Positions 1 through 6,580 of a DNA stretch of 12,421 nt are shown piece after piece. Numbering within the stretch: position 1 is the first letter of the stretch; each line of letters opens with the position of its first letter. The notes below the pieces were generated by a model. The model saw nothing but the letters and a program-made list of their open reading frames with translations. It made no database searches and was not told the DNA's origin. The stretch comes from an uncultured Clostridia bacterium. Its GTDB lineage: Bacteria > Bacillota > Clostridia > Lachnospirales > CAG-274. Where the stretch lies: the NCBI GenBank assembly GCA_947589405.1, contig CANQBT010000057.1, positions 1 through 12,421 of the forward strand, read 5' to 3'. A program made the translations under genes and the position numbers.

Positions 1-559
1 TCATTTTTTCCGCCATAAGGCTTATACTTCCGCTGCCAAGCTGTCTGTAAGCATTATCTATGTCTTTACTGCTTTTTACAACGGCGTTTCCCTTGCCGTC
101 ATAGCCGCCTGTCCTTGCCTTGAGCATATACGGATAGCCATACTTGTTTCCGGCGATTATCATATCCTCTTTACTGTCTATTTTCATAAATTCGGGAACA
201 GATATGTCCTCATTGTGCATCATCTGCTTCTGAATATATTTATCCTGTATAACTTCAAGGCTCTTGGCGGAGGGATATACCTTGCAACCCTTTTCCTCCA
301 ATTCTTCAAGAGCTTTGGCGTCTATGTGTTCAAATTCATATGTAATAACATCAGATCTGTCAGCCAGCTGCTTAAATGCCTTCTTGTCGTCAAAAGCAGC
401 AACTATATGCTCATCGCATATGCTATGAGCAGGACAGTCGGCAGAGGGATCCAGCACAGTAACATAAAATCCCATCTTCTTGGCTTCCAGAAGCATCATC
501 TGACCAAGCTGACCTCCGCCTATTATACCTATTTTTGTTTTGAGATAATTCTTTTCCAA
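1..559 (-). CDS. purK: PurK, N5-carboxyaminoimidazole ribonucleotide synthase (5' part, cut by window edge)
   Basis: PurK carboxylates aminoimidazole ribonucleotide with ATP and bicarbonate, a cytoplasmic step of purine synthesis that feeds PurE. About 186 codons are visible; the family is usually 370-390 residues, so roughly half is missing beyond position 1. The N-terminal Rossmann-like pre-ATP-grasp motif GIIGGGQLGQMM is followed by VLDPSADCPAHS, VITYEFEHID, VYPS..VIQDKY and the ATP-grasp lysine/glycine loop LKARTGGYDGKGN, all in family order. I chose the TTG at 557-559 because it gives MEKNYLKTKIGIIGGG and has GAGGTG six bases upstream; no suitable ATG exists in this frame. It lies 50 bases downstream of the GH43 stop on the same strand and has a possible promoter in that gap. 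Identity is from sequence motifs; the start codon is inferred. Confidence 0.93.
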   Translation of the reverse strand, partial: MEKNYLKTKIGIIGGGQLGQMMLLEAKKMGFYVTVLDPSADCPAHSICDEHIVAAFDDKKAFKQLADRSDVITYEFEHIDAKALEELEEKGCKVYPSAKSLEVIQDKYIQKQMMHNEDISVPEFMKIDSKEDMIIAGNKYGYPYMLKARTGGYDGKGNAVVKSSKDIDNAYRQLGSGSISLMAEKM

Positions 560-577
560 TATGCACACCTCATTTAC

Positions 578-606
578 ATCTTAACATAAAACACAGTACA
601 TTACAA
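578..606 (-). promoter_or_regulatory. Candidate sigma-A promoter for purK
   Basis: On the minus strand TTGTAA (601-606) and TAAGAT (578-583) are separated by 17 bases, four of six matches each to the -35 and -10 consensus. Transcription would start about 15 bases upstream of the purK ribosome binding site. It is weak on paper, and no terminator separates GH43 from purK, so co-transcription is also possible. Confidence 0.35.
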
Positions 607-609
607 TAT

Positions 610-2109
610 TTAATCATTATATTTAAAGTACTCAAAATCAGCAGGTATACTGCTTCCGCTGCTGCCGTTAAGAGCAAAAATACCCGTCAGCGTTCCTGTG
701 TGGCGTTTTCTGTCGCCGGGCACTCCTTCATCGCAAAGATATATGCAGTTTTCAAGCACAGCCGCCTCTTTCCAGTCCTTGCCGTCCCTACTGTATAAAA
801 ATCTTCTCGTAAGCCCTTTTACTTCCACCTTCAGATACACTTCTGAGCTATCGTAATTTATAAAAGCTATTTTTTCCTCGCCCTTATTTCTGTTTATAAC
901 AAGCTCTATACCACCCTTGCATCGGTTGAAGCGAACATATGTGGCTGTTGAATAATAGCAAGTGATGCCTGCCTGCTCTCCCTCTGCCAAAGGCTCAAAT
1001 AAAAGCTTGGTCTCAGCAGTAAAGCTTAATTCCTGTTCACGTCTTAAAAGTGTGTTTTTAGCCTTAATATCGTACAAACTTCCGTCACAGGCATACAGTC
1101 TTAAGCCCTTATCGGTAAATTTCCATTTACTGTTGTCGGGATTCCTGACCCATTCCCAGTCAAGAGATATTTTCTTGTCCCTAAAATCGTAATATGTACA
1201 TTTGCTGTATTTATTGATGGGAAGCTTAGGCATATCCTGTTCAATGCTGGGCTTTCCGTCATTTACAATAAACCAGCCGTCATCTGTCCACGTAACAGGG
1301 TCAAGAGCGGTCTCTCTGCCTATAGTGGTATAATTTCCGCCGTTTCTTCTTCCGCATAGATACATACAGTACCATTGTCCCTTCTGAGTTTCAACAAGCT
1401 TGCCATGACCGCTTCTCTGTATAGCGGCTTCGGGGTCTGTCTGTCTCATTACGGGATTATAGGGACAGTTCTCATAGGGTCCGTATAGACTTCTGCTTCT
1501 GGCAACGTTTATACCGTGACCATAGCCTGTACCGCCTTCGGCGACCATAGCGTAATACCAACCATTCCTTTTGAAAATATGCGGACCTTCAGGGCATCTT
1601 TCCCCTGTGCCCTGCCATACCTGTACTTTTTTACCTACAATTTCGGTGCAGTCGTCATTTAGAGGCACAAGGCATGCACCTGGAGCGATCACCATATAAT
1701 GTCTGCCGTCATCGTCTATAAAGTGAGATGGATCAATATCATCAACAGGCAGTATATGCGGTTTACTGTATGGTCCCTCAGGCTTATCCGATGTCATTAC
1801 GAGCTGACTTCTCATGGGAATGTTTTCATCGTTATGCCTGAGTGTGGCAAATATATAGAATTTGCCGTTGCAGTATGATATATCGGGTGCCCATATCCCT
1901 CTTGAATCAAGTATATCGGATAGATCCAGATATTCGTTTTCGGTAATGGCATGTCCGATTATCTCCCAATGGACAAGATCCTTAGAATGGGATATGACTA
2001 TAGCGGGAAAATACTGGAATGTGGAATTTACCATGTAGTAATCCGAGCCTACTCTTATAATCGAAGGATCCGGGAAAAAACCTCTTTGTACGGGATTATT
2101 ATATTTCAT
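610..2109 (-). CDS. Glycoside hydrolase family 43 (beta-xylosidase / alpha-arabinofuranosidase type)
   Basis: This is a 499-residue intracellular GH43 enzyme, expected to release xylose or arabinose from imported oligosaccharides by an inverting mechanism. The five-bladed propeller domain occupies about residues 1-300. The start FFPDPSIIRVGSDYYMVNS gives the general base Asp14; GIWAPDI (71-77) is typical of the fold; Asp126 in DDIDPSHF is the likely pKa-modulating residue; Glu174 in CPEGPHIF is the likely general acid; His235 in SGHG matches the central metal-associated histidine. Residues 310-499 form a C-terminal beta-sandwich typical of xylosidase-type members. No signal peptide is present. 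ATG follows AGGAG by seven bases. It is the first gene after its own promoter and lies upstream of purK. Family membership is clear; xylosidase versus arabinofuranosidase is inference. Confidence 0.93.
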   Translation of the reverse strand: MKYNNPVQRGFFPDPSIIRVGSDYYMVNSTFQYFPAIVISHSKDLVHWEIIGHAITENEYLDLSDILDSRGIWAPDISYCNGKFYIFATLRHNDENIPMRSQLVMTSDKPEGPYSKPHILPVDDIDPSHFIDDDGRHYMVIAPGACLVPLNDDCTEIVGKKVQVWQGTGERCPEGPHIFKRNGWYYAMVAEGGTGYGHGINVARSRSLYGPYENCPYNPVMRQTDPEAAIQRSGHGKLVETQKGQWYCMYLCGRRNGGNYTTIGRETALDPVTWTDDGWFIVNDGKPSIEQDMPKLPINKYSKCTYYDFRDKKISLDWEWVRNPDNSKWKFTDKGLRLYACDGSLYDIKAKNTLLRREQELSFTAETKLLFEPLAEGEQAGITCYYSTATYVRFNRCKGGIELVINRNKGEEKIAFINYDSSEVYLKVEVKGLTRRFLYSRDGKDWKEAAVLENCIYLCDEGVPGDRKRHTGTLTGIFALNGSSGSSIPADFEYFKYND

Positions 2110-2139
2110 GTCGATTCTCCTAAAAAATAAATATTATTT

Positions 2140-2168
2140 ATTTTACACCATTTTAATAAAAAATGCAA
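2140..2168 (-). promoter_or_regulatory. Sigma-A-type promoter of the GH43 gene, with overlapping partial palindrome
   Basis: Minus-strand TTGCAT (2163-2168) and TAAAAT (2140-2145; five of six consensus) are spaced by exactly 17 bases and lie about 30 bases before the GH43 start codon. The -35 box is embedded in a 16-base imperfect palindrome at 2163-2178 (ATGCA..TGCAT arms, six of eight pairs), which could be a repressor operator. The promoter call is fairly good; the operator is a suggestion. Confidence 0.6.
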
Positions 2169-2186
2169 CGTGGTGCATAAATACGT

Positions 2187-2215
2187 CAAAAAGCAGGATC
2201 TTGTCCTGCTCTTTG
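2187..2215 (-). terminator. Left copy of locus-1 duplicated hairpin (terminator-like)
   Basis: A 12-bp stem (2187-2198 with 2204-2215, one mismatch, 5-base loop) with core AGCAGGA/TCCTGCT. Read on the minus strand it ends in a run of five T, so it could stop transcripts coming from the efflux operon before the GH43 promoter. It is a near-identical direct repeat (27 of 29 bases) of the hairpin at 2457-2485 on the far side of element copy 1. Confidence 0.65.
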
Positions 2216-2218
2216 CAG

Positions 2219-2456
2219 ACTGTCGAAAAAAATAACATTTAGACAGCAAATATAAATTATAATAGTGAATAGCTTGAAAAATGCGTCGCAGACTTTAATC
2301 CGCAAGAGGGATTCACTCCCTCTGAGGACAGGGACTTTTCTGTAATTTAGACATTTATGCCTAAATTACAGAAAACACGGCTGGTCCCTACCTTAGCTAA
2401 CTGAAAGAAATGTCTTTAGGCATTTCTTTCAACGTGTCGATTTTATCGACACGCAA
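2219..2456 (+). repeat. Element copy 1 (about 240 bases), inverted relative to copy 2
   Basis: This stretch aligns over its full length with the reverse complement of 6299-6536. The 174-base part 2283-2456 differs at only nine positions, while the 5' part 2219-2282 is more diverged (roughly three-quarters identical, with indels). Both copies end with CGACACGCAA and stop exactly at a locus-specific hairpin; the left end likewise starts right beside the other hairpin copy. It contains no convincing reading frame. It fills most of the 478-base gap between GH43 and the efflux permease. It behaves like a small interspersed element of the MITE/BOX kind, but I do not recognise a named family. Confidence 0.85.
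2283..2456 (+). ncRNA. Candidate structured RNA, copy 1
   Basis: In this orientation the core folds as a series of hairpins. They are: 2305-2323 (7-bp stem, TTCAC loop); an outer stem 2330-2335/2384-2389 (AGGGAC/GTCCCT) enclosing a 15-bp-plus hairpin 2336-2375 (TTTTCTGTAATTTAG arm); a 10-bp hairpin 2403-2430; and a 9-bp hairpin 2433-2453 with arms CGTGTCGAT/ATCGACACG. Immediately after comes the 2457-2485 hairpin with a T-rich tail, so a transcript would end in a terminator. Three base pairs of the first stem are swapped compensatorily in copy 2, which argues for a functional RNA rather than a DNA-level palindrome. A TATAAT at 2258-2263 lies upstream but has no good -35 box and is not kept in copy 2. 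Function unknown. Confidence 0.5.
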
Positions 2457-2489
2457 CAAAGAGCAGGATCTCGTCCTGCTCTTTGTTTT
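2457..2489 (+). terminator. Right copy of locus-1 duplicated hairpin, intrinsic terminator
   Basis: Perfect 12-bp stem CAAAGAGCAGGA/TCCTGCTCTTTG (2457-2468, 2474-2485), extendable to 14 bp, loop TCTCG, followed by TTTT on the plus strand. It would terminate the copy 1 RNA, and as a hairpin it also sits about 100 bases beyond the permease stop on the other strand. It is a direct duplicate of 2187-2215. Confidence 0.75.
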
Positions 2490-2587
2490 ACATATGGATA
2501 TGCGCATTAATTCCTCTTGGGAAGTTTATTTTATTTGCCTATGTTTGTAAAAAAATAATAATTCGTCCGTTATACTGTCGGTAAAAG

Positions 2588-3811
2588 CTATTCATACCTC
2601 AATGCTTCAATGGGATCCAAAAGAGCCGCTTTTCTGGCAGGATATACACCGAATATAATACCTATAGCGCTTGAGATCGCAACAGCTATTATAATCGAAT
2701 CAACCGAAACAACACTTTCCATTCCGAGTATTTTCCCTGCTGCCGATCCTGCTGCCCAGCCGAAAGCGATTCCAAGCAATCCTCCCAAAAATGTAAGTAT
2801 TATGGCTTCAATCAGAAACTGAAACATAATATCGCTGTTTTTGGCTCCTATTGATTTTCTTATGCCTATCTCTTTTGTTCTTTCGGTAACCGTTACCATC
2901 ATGATATTCATTACACCTATACCGCCTACAATAAGAGATATGGCTGCAACACCGCTTATAAGAAGCGTAACGGTACCTGTGACCTCATTCATCGTTTCAA
3001 GCTGTTCGGTAGTGCTTTCACAGCTGTATTTTTCCGACGTATTGTGGAAATTGTCAAGAGCTGCAACTATTCTCTCTCCTAATATATCTGTATTGTCAGG
3101 GTCCTCAGCAACAAGAGTTATATTTGTAAGAGTCTTTTGACCGAATAATCTCTGTGCTGTGGATATAGGCATTACAATGCTTTCGGGATATTCGTTTTCA
3201 TACTGCATTTCTGTTTCGGCATTGGGATTTTCAACAATTCCCGATACCGTATATTTCTGCGAGCCTTTCCATGATTTTATTGATATTTGCTCTCCCACAA
3301 CAGACTCGTCACAATAACCGAATACCTTTTGAGCCGTTGTATCGGTAATTACAACCACCTTATTCTTATTGTCTACGTTTTCCTGATCTATGTATTCTCC
3401 GTAAAGCAGATCGGGAGCCATAATATTGTAATAGTCGGCTCCCACACCTGTTATCTGAGCAGTATTCGTTTCCTTTGGATCAAGGAGCTTTACCGAATAG
3501 AAGTTAGCCTGATACGTGGGGGAAATGTATTTTATGCCGTTAAAATTCTTTAAAAGCTCATAATCATCAAATGTAAGAGCATCGCTTGAATACATATTTC
3601 TTGGGGAATTGCTTCTCAATGTTACCGTCATTCTGCCAACACCCAAGTCATCAAACTGATCCTCTATTTCCTTCTGAGAACCGTTGCCTATAGAGGTGAT
3701 GGCAATAACAGACGCTATACCTATTATAATTCCCAGCATAGTAAGAAAAGTCCTCATTTTATTGCCAAATACATTGTTAAATGCAGACTTTATATTCTCT
3801 GCAAGATGCAT
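2588..3811 (-). CDS. MacB/FtsX-type ABC transporter permease
   Basis: This is a 407-residue membrane subunit of an efflux ABC transporter with the MacB topology. There is one N-terminal membrane helix (about residues 21-42, after GNKMRTFLTMLGIIIG), a large extracellular domain (about 45-275), and three C-terminal helices (about 281-306, 329-357, 371-391) ending PARKAALLDPIEALRYE. The VTERTKEIGIRKSIGA segment after the second helix is a hallmark of this family. Unlike enterobacterial MacB, the ATPase is a separate polypeptide. Its ATG overlaps the stop of the ATPase gene by one base (TAATG), with GGGAGG nine bases upstream, so translation is probably coupled. Third and last gene of the operon. 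Substrate unknown; peptides, antibiotics or lipids are known for relatives. Confidence 0.93.
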   Translation of the reverse strand: MHLAENIKSAFNNVFGNKMRTFLTMLGIIIGIASVIAITSIGNGSQKEIEDQFDDLGVGRMTVTLRSNSPRNMYSSDALTFDDYELLKNFNGIKYISPTYQANFYSVKLLDPKETNTAQITGVGADYYNIMAPDLLYGEYIDQENVDNKNKVVVITDTTAQKVFGYCDESVVGEQISIKSWKGSQKYTVSGIVENPNAETEMQYENEYPESIVMPISTAQRLFGQKTLTNITLVAEDPDNTDILGERIVAALDNFHNTSEKYSCESTTEQLETMNEVTGTVTLLISGVAAISLIVGGIGVMNIMMVTVTERTKEIGIRKSIGAKNSDIMFQFLIEAIILTFLGGLLGIAFGWAAGSAAGKILGMESVVSVDSIIIAVAISSAIGIIFGVYPARKAALLDPIEALRYE

Positions 3812-4500
3812 TACACATTACCTCCCTCTACAGGCTCGTCACTTATTTTTTTGCCGTCCTTGAATGTAACTATCCTCTTTGTAAATGCGGCAACTTCAGG
3901 CTCATGGGTGACCATTACTATTGTAGAGCCATCTTTATTTAACTGTCGGAATATATCTATAATTTCAAACGTCGATTTACTGTCAAGATTTCCTGTAGGT
4001 TCATCAGCAAGTATTACTGCAGGATCGTTCACCAATGCTCTTGCTATAGCGACTCTTTGTCTTTGTCCGCCGGACATTTCATTTGGCTTATGCTTCACTC
4101 TTTCCGTAAGCCCTACTCTCTCAAGAGCGTCCATTGCCTTTTTTCGCCTTGTGGTTTTATCAACTCCCGCATATACCATAGGCAGTTCTACATTTTCAAG
4201 GGCATTCATCTTTGGCAGAAGATTAAAGGATTGAAATACAAACCCTATCTTTTTGTTCCTTATAACAGAAAGCTTATTATCAGGTGTCTTGGATATATCT
4301 ATTCCATCAAGTATGTAGCTTCCTTTTGTGGGTTTATCAAGACAGCCCAGTATATTCATCATTGTGGATTTTCCTGAGCCTGAGGAACCCATAATAGATA
4401 CAAATTCTCCGGGCTTAACCCATAGGTCTACCCCCGCCAAAGCCTCCACCTCTAGGGACCCCTGACGGTACACCTTGACCAAACCTTCTATTTTGATCAT
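3811..4500 (-). CDS. ABC transporter ATPase, MacB/LolD-like
   Basis: This 229-residue cytoplasmic ATPase would energise the downstream permease. Walker A is GSSGSGKS (38-45), Q-loop Gln90 in FQSFNLLP, signature MSGGQRQRVAIARAL (142-156), Walker B VILADEP (162-168, catalytic Glu167), D-loop NLDS, and switch His199 in VTHE. Length and the N-terminal pattern LVKVYRQGSLEVEALAGVDL are typical of the MacB/LolD group, so the first residues cannot be trimmed. That places its ATG 86 bases inside the upstream adaptor gene in another frame. A GGAAATG context with weak Shine-Dalgarno pairing suggests dependence on translation of the upstream gene. Second gene of a three-gene operon. Confidence 0.95.
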   Translation of the reverse strand: MIKIEGLVKVYRQGSLEVEALAGVDLWVKPGEFVSIMGSSGSGKSTMMNILGCLDKPTKGSYILDGIDISKTPDNKLSVIRNKKIGFVFQSFNLLPKMNALENVELPMVYAGVDKTTRRKKAMDALERVGLTERVKHKPNEMSGGQRQRVAIARALVNDPAVILADEPTGNLDSKSTFEIIDIFRQLNKDGSTIVMVTHEPEVAAFTKRIVTFKDGKKISDEPVEGGNV

Positions 4501-6052
4501 TTCCCATCATATCTCCTCTCATCATGTTTTCATTCTCTGAACTGTCGTTATCCGATTTCTGTTTATTGGCTGTATTTCTCTGTTCCTTTATCTCATCAAG
4601 TGTCATACCGTCCTTTATGCTGTCATCAGCTGAGGACAAAACCTCCTCGCCCTCTTCCAGACCTGAAGTTATTTCAACTACAGTATCATTTTCCTCTCCT
4701 GTAGTCACTTCTCTTTGATTCACCTTAGAACCGTCGGATACGAATACATATTTTATTCCTGCCTTAGCGTCTGTCTTTACCGCTCCCGATGAAACAGTCA
4801 ATATATCAGGCTTATCCAGTACTGTTATTTCCAAGTCTAAATTATATCCCGGCTTAAGTACTCCATCGGGATTATCTACCGAAATTTCAACAGGTACCGC
4901 TGTTTCGCTTCCCATATTTGTTTCAGCAGCAAGGGCGCTGGCATTTATATTTGTAATGCTTCCTGTATACTCCTTGCCCTCCAGTCCGTCTGATGTCATC
5001 ACGACCTTCTGACCCAGCTCCAAGAGAGGGGCATCGTATTCCTCTATATTTGCACTTACAATTAACTTATTGAAGTCAGCCAGCTTTAAAATAACTGTAT
5101 TTTCCTCTGTATATGTTCCTTCATCAACACACACCTCCGTGACCTTGCCGTCTACAGCAGCTGAGGTCGAATATACAAGCTCGCTCAGATCCTTTTTATA
5201 GTCTGCAAGATTATCCTGCAATCCCTTAAGTTTAAGCTGTTCCTGCTCATACTTTGTTTTGCTTTCACTATCACCAAGTACAGTCTGGGCGTCTTTAAGT
5301 GCATTCTGTGCATCAGTAACATCGTTCTGAGCTGTCGTTATAGCAAGCTTTACATTATCCTGCTCTGTTACAAGATCATCATAGGCTTTTTGGATCTCCG
5401 TAAGCTGATCATTTGCCTTTTTTGCAGCTGTGACTGCCGCATCATATTCGCTCTGCGTAACACCGCCTACGTCCAAAAGCTGTTTTAGATCACTTACCTC
5501 CTTTTCGGCATCCTTAGCGTCCTGCTGTGCATTGTCAACGGCTGTCTGCTGTATTGAAAGGCCCGAAGCATAGCTGTCATAAGAGGTCTGAGCCTCCTGA
5601 AGTGCTTTCTGCTTGGAAACAACTGTATTCTTGAGCTTTGTGATTTCCGTATCTGATGTAGGTGTAGTCATGCTCTTTAATGAAAGCTGTGAATTTTCTA
5701 TTTCTCTTTCGGTATCTCTTATCTGTTTTTCAAGCTCTTCTTTTCTATCCTCTACATCGTACTCAACAAGAAGATCTCCTGCCTTTACATTATCGCCTTC
5801 TTCAACAAGTATATTTTTTACAATATTTGTTTCACCCTCTGCATATACCTCTATCTCATCTTCCAGAAGAACGCTGCCCGATGCGGTTATCGTATTTGTA
5901 AGAGAAGTCCTGGCTGCCTTCTCGGTTATGGGCAGTTCTCTATTCATATTCGGCATATTATTACCCTTTATATGCTTGTATATACCAAAGCCGCCACCGC
6001 ATACGGCAGCTGCAAGTACTACCGCTATAGCCGCCTTTATCCTTTTATTCAC
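4415..6052 (-). CDS. Efflux membrane-fusion/adaptor protein, MacA/HlyD-like
   Basis: This 545-residue adaptor is anchored by an N-terminal membrane helix (about residues 6-26, IKAAIAVVLAAAVCGGG). A first half-lipoyl strand lies around 55-100 (GEGDNV-like VEEGDNVKAGDLL). A very long alpha-helical coiled coil spans about 102-292, rich in Lys/Glu/Gln/Ala. The second lipoyl half starts near 297 (AAVDGKVTEVCVDEGTY), followed by beta-barrel and membrane-proximal domains (330-475). The tail (480-545) is hydrophilic then Met/Gly-rich, ending GGGFGGGRPMG, as is common in Firmicute homologues. The start is GTG: CAC at 6050-6052, six bases after GGAGGG; the nearby ATG at 6056 is out of frame. It is the first gene of the operon, preceded by phased TAAT repeats. 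Its last 28 codons overlap the ATPase gene. Confidence 0.92.
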   Translation of the reverse strand: MNKRIKAAIAVVLAAAVCGGGFGIYKHIKGNNMPNMNRELPITEKAARTSLTNTITASGSVLLEDEIEVYAEGETNIVKNILVEEGDNVKAGDLLVEYDVEDRKEELEKQIRDTEREIENSQLSLKSMTTPTSDTEITKLKNTVVSKQKALQEAQTSYDSYASGLSIQQTAVDNAQQDAKDAEKEVSDLKQLLDVGGVTQSEYDAAVTAAKKANDQLTEIQKAYDDLVTEQDNVKLAITTAQNDVTDAQNALKDAQTVLGDSESKTKYEQEQLKLKGLQDNLADYKKDLSELVYSTSAAVDGKVTEVCVDEGTYTEENTVILKLADFNKLIVSANIEEYDAPLLELGQKVVMTSDGLEGKEYTGSITNINASALAAETNMGSETAVPVEISVDNPDGVLKPGYNLDLEITVLDKPDILTVSSGAVKTDAKAGIKYVFVSDGSKVNQREVTTGEENDTVVEITSGLEEGEEVLSSADDSIKDGMTLDEIKEQRNTANKQKSDNDSSENENMMRGDMMGNDQNRRFGQGVPSGVPRGGGFGGGRPMG

Positions 6053-6083
6053 ACATATCCCTCCAAGCCTTATATTTTATGGC

Positions 6084-6089
6084 TTTATA
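6084..6089 (-). promoter_or_regulatory. Candidate -10 box of the efflux operon
   Basis: Minus-strand TATAAA (five of six consensus) lies about 30 bases upstream of the adaptor GTG codon. No good -35 hexamer sits 17 bases upstream; that position is occupied by the TAAT repeat array, the arrangement seen at activator-dependent promoters. A second AT-rich candidate (TAAAAT, 6074-6079) is nearby. Confidence 0.45.
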
Positions 6090-6102
6090 GTACTGAATTA
6101 AA

Positions 6103-6160
6103 ATTAAGCATATATTAGGTCTTAATTAGAAAACCATTAGAAAAAATTAAAATAAGATTA
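6103..6160 (-). promoter_or_regulatory. Six helically phased TAAT repeats, candidate OmpR/PhoB-type regulator site
   Basis: On the minus strand TAAT occurs at 6160, 6149, 6139, 6128, 6117 and 6106 (5' base), with spacings 11, 10, 11, 11 and 11 bases, usually preceded by TT, TC or CC. Direct repeats at one helical turn ending about 14 bases upstream of a -10 box match the layout of winged-helix response regulator operators such as pho boxes. No OmpR-type regulator is encoded in this window. Phased A/T tracts could also simply bend the DNA. Confidence 0.5.
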
Positions 6161-6181
6161 AAACACTTCCTCACACAATTC

Positions 6182-6198
6182 AATCGCAGGCTGCGATT
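6182..6198 (+). other. Small perfect hairpin upstream of the efflux promoter
   Basis: AATCGCA/TGCGATT arms (7 bp) with a GGC loop, followed on the plus strand by TTATATT. It could be a weak plus-strand terminator or a protein site; no plus-strand gene precedes it. The AT-rich stretch 6199-6260 between it and element copy 2 shows only a short inverted repeat (GATAT/ATATC near 6238-6252) and nothing else I can name. Confidence 0.25.
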
Positions 6199-6263
6199 TT
6201 ATATTGATCTTTATAAATGATATACACCGAATAATATAAGATATTTTATATCAAACTTAACGC

Positions 6264-6300
6264 AAAAATATCCACCCATTTATAATGAGTGGATATTTTT
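6264..6300 (-). terminator. Left copy of locus-2 duplicated hairpin, intrinsic terminator
   Basis: A stem of 12 bp (AAAAATATCCAC with GTGGATATTTTT), one mismatch, then CATT/AATG around a TAT loop. Read on the minus strand it follows the end of element copy 2 and has a T5 tail, so it could terminate that RNA. Thirty-four bases (6266-6299) are identical, in the same orientation, to 6540-6573 on the other side of the element. Confidence 0.75.
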
Positions 6301-6472
6301 GCGTGTCGATAAAATCGACACGTTGAAAGAAATGCCTAAAGACATTTCTTTCAGTTAACTAAGGTAGGGACCAGCCGTGTTTTCTGTAATTTAGGCATAA
6401 ATGCCCAAATTACAGAAAAGTCCCTGTCCTCGAAGGAAGTGAATTCCTTCTGCGGATTAAAGTCTGCGACGC
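6299..6472 (-). ncRNA. Candidate structured RNA, copy 2
   Basis: Same hairpin series as copy 1, 165 of 174 positions identical. The first stem (6432-6450) has arms GAAGGAA/TTCCTTC around the unchanged TTCAC loop, replacing AGAGGGA/TCCCTCT in copy 1: three pairs changed on both sides. The long hairpin here pairs through GGCAT/ATGCC, repairing an A-C mismatch of copy 1. The hairpin at 6264-6300 with its T5 tail would end the transcript. No promoter is conserved between copies, so transcription is unproven. Confidence 0.5.
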
Positions 6473-6536
6473 TTTTTTGAAAGCTGTTCGCTATTTCAAT
6501 TTATACTTGCTATCTGAATATTATTTTTTCAACAAT
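6299..6536 (-). repeat. Element copy 2 (about 240 bases), inverted relative to copy 1
   Basis: This is the reverse-orientation counterpart of 2219-2456. The ends coincide with those of copy 1: TTGCGTGTCG at the low-coordinate end and the A-rich GTTGAAAAAATAAT segment (minus strand) at the other. Both ends sit directly against the two copies of a locus-specific hairpin. It occupies most of the 528-base gap between the hybrid kinase and the efflux operon and has no convincing reading frame. Confidence 0.85.
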
Positions 6537-6539
6537 TTG

Positions 6540-6573
6540 AAATATCCACCCATTTATAATGAGTGGATATTTT
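6540..6573 (-). terminator. Right copy of locus-2 duplicated hairpin, terminator of the hybrid kinase gene
   Basis: It begins eight bases past the kinase stop codon on the minus strand. The stem ATATCCAC/GTGGATAT with a CATT/AATG extension is followed by a short T stretch (ATATTTC), weaker than that of its duplicate at 6264-6300. This fits a native kinase terminator that was duplicated when element copy 2 arrived. Confidence 0.65.
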
Positions 6574-6580
6574 ACAAAAA

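Noticed and set aside
215..589. Plus-strand 124-codon frame opposite purK
   Set aside because: It lies over the well-supported purK frame, has no family-like motifs and no ribosome binding site; the same holds for other frames opposite the permease, ATPase, adaptor, kinase and pepD.
2283..2456. Remnant of a group II intron
   Set aside because: No domain V-like hairpin with the catalytic triad and GAAA-type loop can be seen, and no reverse transcriptase fragment is present.
2187..2485. Repeated hairpins as a CRISPR or tandem repeat array
   Set aside because: There are only two copies per locus, each locus has its own sequence, and the intervening DNA is the shared element rather than unique spacers.
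4415..4500. Frameshift error joining adaptor and ATPase
   Set aside because: Each frame has a proper end or start and family-consistent sequence through the overlap; joining them would not give a known fusion.
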